The translations under genes were made by a program, and so were the position numbers. Positions 7,415 to 9,647 of a stretch of 9,647 nucleotides of DNA are shown piece after piece. The stretch lies in assembly GCA_003532195.1 (NCBI GenBank), contig DOFA01000062.1, forward strand, positions 422-10,068, in the 5' to 3' direction. The notes beneath the pieces are model-generated. The model made no database searches and was not told the origin of the DNA. It saw only the letters and a program-made list of their open reading frames with translations. This DNA comes from Clostridiales bacterium (GTDB taxonomy: Bacteria; Bacillota; Clostridia; Saccharofermentanales; UBA5734). Position 1 is the first letter of the stretch; each line of letters opens with the position of its first letter.

Positions 7415-8109
7415 TAACTTGGCTGCGCGAGGGTTTCAAGAGAAATGTCTGGTGGAGCAGGCTGCTGTTCGCCGGCCTTTTTCCGTTTGTCGGGCTGCTC
7501 TACACCCTGATCAACCGGCTGGCGGCCGGCTTTGACCAGCATTACATCTGGAAATTCGCCTTTGACGACCTGATACCCTTCAGCAAATATTTTATAATTC
7601 CCTACTACTATTGGTATGTGCAGATCATCGTCAGCATAGCCTGGTTCGTTTTTTCACCTCATACCGGCCGGATGCTGCATCGCATGACTTTGGCGATCAA
7701 TTTCTCGATGCTCATCAGCTCACTGTTCTTCTTCTTTTTCCCGACGGAAATGATCCGGCCGGAAGTCGCCGGTGAAGACCTGTTTTCCCAGATGACCCTG
7801 ATGCTCTATGCCGCGGACCGGCCGTACAACCTTTTCCCAAGCATTCATGTCGCCTATTCCGCGGTTATGGCCCGTTACTGGGCTCTGGCCGGGCCGCGCA
7901 AGCTTTGGTTCCGGCTGATCAATTACGGCGGCACGGCGTTCGTCATTATTTCCACAGTATTTACCAAACAGCATTATTCTCCGGATATTCTCGGCGGCCT
8001 GGCAGTTGCCTGGATCGCCTGGCACCTGTCGGACCGGCTGTTCAACCGTTATGGCAGCCGCCTGCTGACTGGTCCGGCCCAGACCGGCGTTGAAAAAACA
8101 CAAGGGTAA
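7411..8109 (+). CDS. PAP2 superfamily (AUR1-like) integral membrane phosphatase/phosphotransferase
   Basis: A 232-residue polytopic membrane protein of the type 2 phosphatidic acid phosphatase superfamily, which removes or transfers phosphate groups on lipids. Hydrophobic helices are visible at about residues 17-35, 63-81 and 91-112, with more in the C-terminal half. The active-site motifs resemble the inositolphosphotransferase/AUR1 branch: RPYNLFPSIHVAYS (137-150, His146), then STVFTKQHYSPD (181-192) with His188 and Asp192 at the canonical spacing. The Arg of the usual SR motif is Thr here, as in AUR1-like members. The ATG overlaps the upstream stop. Only a weak GGA precedes it, so coupling to the zinc-ribbon gene is likely. 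Substrate cannot be read from sequence: lipid phosphate, polyprenyl pyrophosphate and headgroup transfer are all possible. The strong terminator downstream (8319-8355) is about 210 bases away, farther than usual. Confidence 0.87.
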   Translation: MITWLREGFKRNVWWSRLLFAGLFPFVGLLYTLINRLAAGFDQHYIWKFAFDDLIPFSKYFIIPYYYWYVQIIVSIAWFVFSPHTGRMLHRMTLAINFSMLISSLFFFFFPTEMIRPEVAGEDLFSQMTLMLYAADRPYNLFPSIHVAYSAVMARYWALAGPRKLWFRLINYGGTAFVIISTVFTKQHYSPDILGGLAVAWIAWHLSDRLFNRYGSRLLTGPAQTGVEKTQG

Positions 8110-8201
8110 TCTACCGGTTCCTTCCGCAAAGATCCTGGGTTTCGCTGCTGATTTCGGCGCCGATACCTATGAAACCAGTGAAGATATTTGTTTCAATAGT
8201 G

Positions 8202-8230
8202 TTCACATTTATTCACACTTGTGCTTTAAA
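8202..8230 (+). promoter_or_regulatory. Possible promoter with PhoP-box-like direct repeats
   Basis: TTCACA (8202-8207, 5 of 6 matches to the -35 consensus) is 17 bases before TTTAAA (8225-8230). TAAAAT at 8227-8232 is an alternative -10. A second TTCACA lies at 8212-8217, exactly 10 bases after the first, and a weaker TTTCAA precedes at 8191. The PhoP response regulator of Bacillus binds such TTxACA repeats one helical turn apart. There is no plus-strand gene downstream, so the only possible product in view is the short RNA ending at 8355. Confidence 0.35.
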
Positions 8231-8236
8231 ATAGTC

Positions 8237-8355
8237 AAAGTCTTCTGGTAAAGTTAAATTATAGCAAGACAGGAATTGCTAACCTCCTTCTTTCATACTT
8301 TTCTCCTCCAATATGGAAGCAGTTCCGGGAGTGGTGCCCCGGAATTGCTTTTTTT
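8237..8355 (+). ncRNA. Candidate small regulatory RNA with anti-Shine-Dalgarno motifs
   Basis: Inference from layout only. After the promoter-like element comes a 6-bp hairpin (TAGCAA 8262-8267 with TTGCTA 8276-8281). A CU-rich, probably single-stranded stretch follows (about 8282-8310) with CCTCCTT at 8283-8289 and TCTCCTCC at 8302-8309, both complementary to Shine-Dalgarno sequences. The intrinsic terminator closes it. The predicted length is about 120 bases, with the 5' end uncertain by several bases. Bacterial sRNAs that block translation by pairing with ribosome binding sites often have this order. I do not recognise a known RNA family. The alternative is that this is only the distal 3' UTR of the PAP2 operon. 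Confidence 0.35.
8319..8355 (+). terminator. Strong intrinsic terminator
   Basis: An 11-bp stem, GCAGTTCCGGG (8319-8329) with CCCGGAATTGC (8338-8348), has one G-U pair and an 8-base loop. It is followed directly by seven T (8349-8355). There is no T run on the minus-strand side, so it works for plus-strand transcripts. It ends either the zinc-ribbon/PAP2 operon or the candidate small RNA, and protects the convergent DUF2161 gene from read-through. Confidence 0.85.
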
Positions 8356-8383
8356 ATGCCCTTTTTCGGGTGCGGCGGCTTTC

Positions 8384-9109
8384 TTAGACGCCGGATTTTA
8401 CTTCAGCCAGCAGCAAGTCGGCCAGTTCCGTCTGAGCGGCCAGCGCTGCTCGCCCTTCGGCTGTCAGATCGTATTGACCGGATCCGCTGCTGATAAACCA
8501 GCCGTAGTGATTTTTATAAAGAATACGATAAGTATTGGCTGGCCCGCCCTGCCGGCGCAGCTGCGCTGCGGAGGCTGATCCGCCGCGTTCGAGCAGGGCG
8601 GCGGTCAGCAGTGCCTGCTCCCGGTAGGCGGTCATCAGGGCTGTCCGGTGGATGCCGCCGGGATTGCGGTCGCCGTGGCGGCGCTCAAATTCCTGGCGCA
8701 GGCGCCTGGCTTTTCCTTTATTTTTGGACTGGCTTTGCGCCCGGTCAAAGGGGATAGCCAGCAGCGCGGCTTCAACACCGGCCGGCTGCCGGTTGAAATC
8801 AACTAAAAGCAGGCCAAGTTCCAGCCGCCTGAGCAAATGCATCAGGCGCCGCCAGCGCTGGCTATGCATCGCGCGGCCGCCAGGCCGGGGGATGGCGATC
8901 CAGGCCTGGCTGACCATTTTCTGCCGCTGGACCGCCTGCAGAATCACTTCCAGATTTAATGAGGTTTTCAGCTCAATGGCAATCCAATCATCGCCGCCAC
9001 AAGCGATAACATCGCAGCCCGAAACTTCACCGCGGACTTCGTAACCGGCTGCGGCCCAGTATTGCCGTACAGGTTCATAAAGTTGAGTTTCACACAAAGT
9101 AACAGTCAT
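8384..9109 (-). CDS. DUF2161 family protein, putative PD-(D/E)XK phosphodiesterase
   Basis: A 241-residue protein that matches my memory of the DUF2161 family, which is predicted to have a PD-(D/E)XK nuclease-like fold. The N-terminal half carries ETQLYEPVRQYW, then GEVSGCDVIAC with Asp33, then AIELKTSLNLEV with Glu46 and Lys48, so the D-ExK core is present. The conserved QAVQRQ segment follows. The C-terminal half has the family-like block GDRNPGGIHRTALMTAYRE, then what looks like a winged-helix segment (about 165-225: LERGGSASAAQLRRQG, YGWF, YDLTAEGRAAL). ATG 9109 is chosen. A TTG at 9130 is also open but adds only a non-family stretch. The binding site is modest (GGAAAGAGG just upstream). 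The gene is alone: the next minus-strand gene upstream ends 189 bases away. Substrate and biological role are unknown. A nuclease function is family prediction, not shown. Confidence 0.82.
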   Translation of the reverse strand: MTVTLCETQLYEPVRQYWAAAGYEVRGEVSGCDVIACGGDDWIAIELKTSLNLEVILQAVQRQKMVSQAWIAIPRPGGRAMHSQRWRRLMHLLRRLELGLLLVDFNRQPAGVEAALLAIPFDRAQSQSKNKGKARRLRQEFERRHGDRNPGGIHRTALMTAYREQALLTAALLERGGSASAAQLRRQGGPANTYRILYKNHYGWFISSGSGQYDLTAEGRAALAAQTELADLLLAEVKSGV

Positions 9110-9297
9110 AGACCTCTTTCCGGCACGCAAGATTGTGGAAGATTATGGATTGTGTCCCAGACCTGGATTACCCTATAATAAATATAGTGGCAGAATACAG
9201 CAGCTGACTTATCCTCCTTTGGTAAATCCCTTCAGATCTCGCAAATTTGCAGTTTAGTGGCCTGCAAAGTGACCTGAAGGGATTTTATCATGCTGGG
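9110..9297. other. Intergenic region upstream of DUF2161
   Basis: This AT-richer gap lies between two codirectional minus-strand genes. It must hold the DUF2161 promoter, but no strong minus-strand -35/-10 pair is evident. TATTAT (9175-9180, minus) is a weak -10 candidate. It also holds three GATTRTG repeats (9131-9154), a plus-strand TATAAT (9174-9179), CCTCCTTT at 9213-9220 (AAAGGAGG on the minus strand, with no start codon at proper distance) and the large inverted repeat listed separately. Confidence 0.6.
9224..9285. repeat. Nested inverted repeat (large hairpin)
   Basis: The outer arms AAATCCCTTCAG (9224-9235) and CTGAAGGGATTT (9274-9285) are perfect 12-base complements. Inside, TTTGCAG (9246-9252) pairs with CTGCAAA (9262-9268) around a 9-base loop, leaving asymmetric internal loops of 10 and 5 bases. 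It lies 12 bases after the stop of the minus-strand gene ending at 9298, so a terminator role is the simplest idea. Only TTTACC follows on the minus strand and TTAT on the plus strand, so it is not a typical U-run terminator. A structured leader RNA for DUF2161 or a small plus-strand RNA are alternatives. Confidence 0.7.
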
Positions 9298-9647
9298 TCA
9301 GAATGGCCCGATTTTGGCCTGACCGTTCGATTCAGGCTGATCGGGACCGGTATCTGTTCCGGCAGCTCGGCTTTGTCCGGCGTCGCGGTTGACCGGAACT
9401 GCAGGCTTGGGCGACTCCATCGTGGTTGTCAAGGCCGCCGGTTCCCTGACAACCTTGCCGCGCTGCTTGTCGTTGGCAAACTGTACCAGCGAGCCGAGGA
9501 TGGTCAGCACCATCAAGCTGATCAGCATCAGCACCAGAGCGGTGTCGGAAAGGCTGGCCAGGTTGTCCGGGTACGTCGCGACCGGCGTACCGATGATCAG
9601 GCTGGCGATGCTGTCAACGGCCAGAAAGGCTCCGTTGATCGCGGTAA
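9298..9647 (-). CDS. C-terminal part of an unrecognised membrane protein (5' end outside the window)
   Basis: The frame is open from the window edge to the TGA at 9298, giving 115 visible residues. GTG 9534 is an internal codon, not the start, because coding sequence of the same character continues upstream of it. The visible part begins with a moderately hydrophobic segment (INGAFLAVDSIASLIIG). A short polar loop follows, then a strong membrane helix (TALVLMLISLMVLTILG), then a hydrophilic tail rich in Pro, Ala, Gln and Asp that ends in GQAKIGPF. The charged KQRGK after the last helix suggests a cytoplasmic tail. I do not recognise the family and assign no function. Confidence 0.65.
   Translation of the reverse strand, partial: TAINGAFLAVDSIASLIIGTPVATYPDNLASLSDTALVLMLISLMVLTILGSLVQFANDKQRGKVVREPAALTTTMESPKPAVPVNRDAGQSRAAGTDTGPDQPESNGQAKIGPF

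Larger units (their letters stand above)
8110..8383. other. Intergenic region, 274 bases, between PAP2 and DUF2161 genes
   Basis: The first 75 bases or so resemble the GC-rich coding DNA of the neighbours. From about 8183 the composition turns AT-rich, and this part holds the promoter-like repeats, the candidate small RNA and the terminator. I see no convincing protein gene. A frame open from TTG 8090 to 8251 is discussed as a finding. On the minus strand the CU-rich part reads as GGAGGAG followed by a five-codon frame. Confidence 0.7.

Noticed and set aside
8169..8234. Small plus-strand frame of 21 codons starting MKPVKIF
   Set aside because: No ribosome binding site precedes the ATG, and the frame lies across the promoter-like repeats. 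It is easily explained by chance in AT-rich DNA.
8326..8342. T-box-like sequence (TGGTGCC within the terminator region)
   Set aside because: The core only loosely matches the T-box consensus and lies in the terminator loop. There is no room or sequence for a Stem I with specifier, and no plus-strand gene downstream.
8110..9297. Mobile element or CRISPR around DUF2161
   Set aside because: No transposase or integrase, no target-site duplication, no array of regular repeats. The inverted repeat at 9224-9285 is a single local hairpin.

Overview
The window looks like GC-rich chromosomal DNA from a Bacillota bacterium, probably of class Clostridia. The evidence is gene content: an AddA-type helicase-nuclease rather than RecB, a clostridial-type galactokinase, a DUF3842 protein, and a relative of the tRNA methyltransferase MnmM/YtqB. 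Strong AAGGAG or AGGAGG ribosome binding sites precede several genes. I saw no phage, transposon, CRISPR, rRNA or tRNA signature. The species cannot be named from this sequence.

Layout. Bases 1-3795 (+) hold most of addA, without its 5' end. A broken mnmM-like gene (3792-4281, +) is translationally coupled to it through an ATGA overlap. Converging on that pair is a minus-strand operon that reads, in transcription order, DUF3842 (6585-6172), galK (6109-4817) and tadA (4813-4256). The tadA end overlaps the mnmM remnant by 26 bases. A compact divergent intergenic region (6586-6673) separates this operon from a plus-strand pair. That pair is a zinc-ribbon, single-pass membrane protein (6674-7414) and a PAP2-type membrane phosphatase/transferase (7411-8109), again joined by an ATGA overlap. 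A lone minus-strand DUF2161 gene (9109-8384), a predicted PD-(D/E)XK protein, sits between two AT-richer intergenic regions. The window ends in the 3' part of an unrecognised membrane protein gene (9647-9298, minus).

How the genes relate. AddA does double-strand break processing with AddB, whose gene would be expected upstream of the window. MnmM and TadA both modify the wobble base of tRNAs, U34 and A34 respectively, but the MnmM copy has lost its central third and is out of frame. GalK is the only sugar gene visible and lies in an operon with unrelated partners.

The least explained parts are the two intergenic regions around DUF2161. The first (8110-8383) has the layout of a small regulatory RNA on the plus strand: a promoter-like element with PhoP-box-like direct repeats, a 5' hairpin, a CU-rich stretch with two anti-Shine-Dalgarno motifs, and a strong intrinsic terminator with seven T. 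The second (9110-9297) has a similar order: a TATAAT element, CCTCCTTT, then a large nested hairpin with a perfect 12-bp outer stem. These are readings of sequence pattern only. No homology search or folding program was run.
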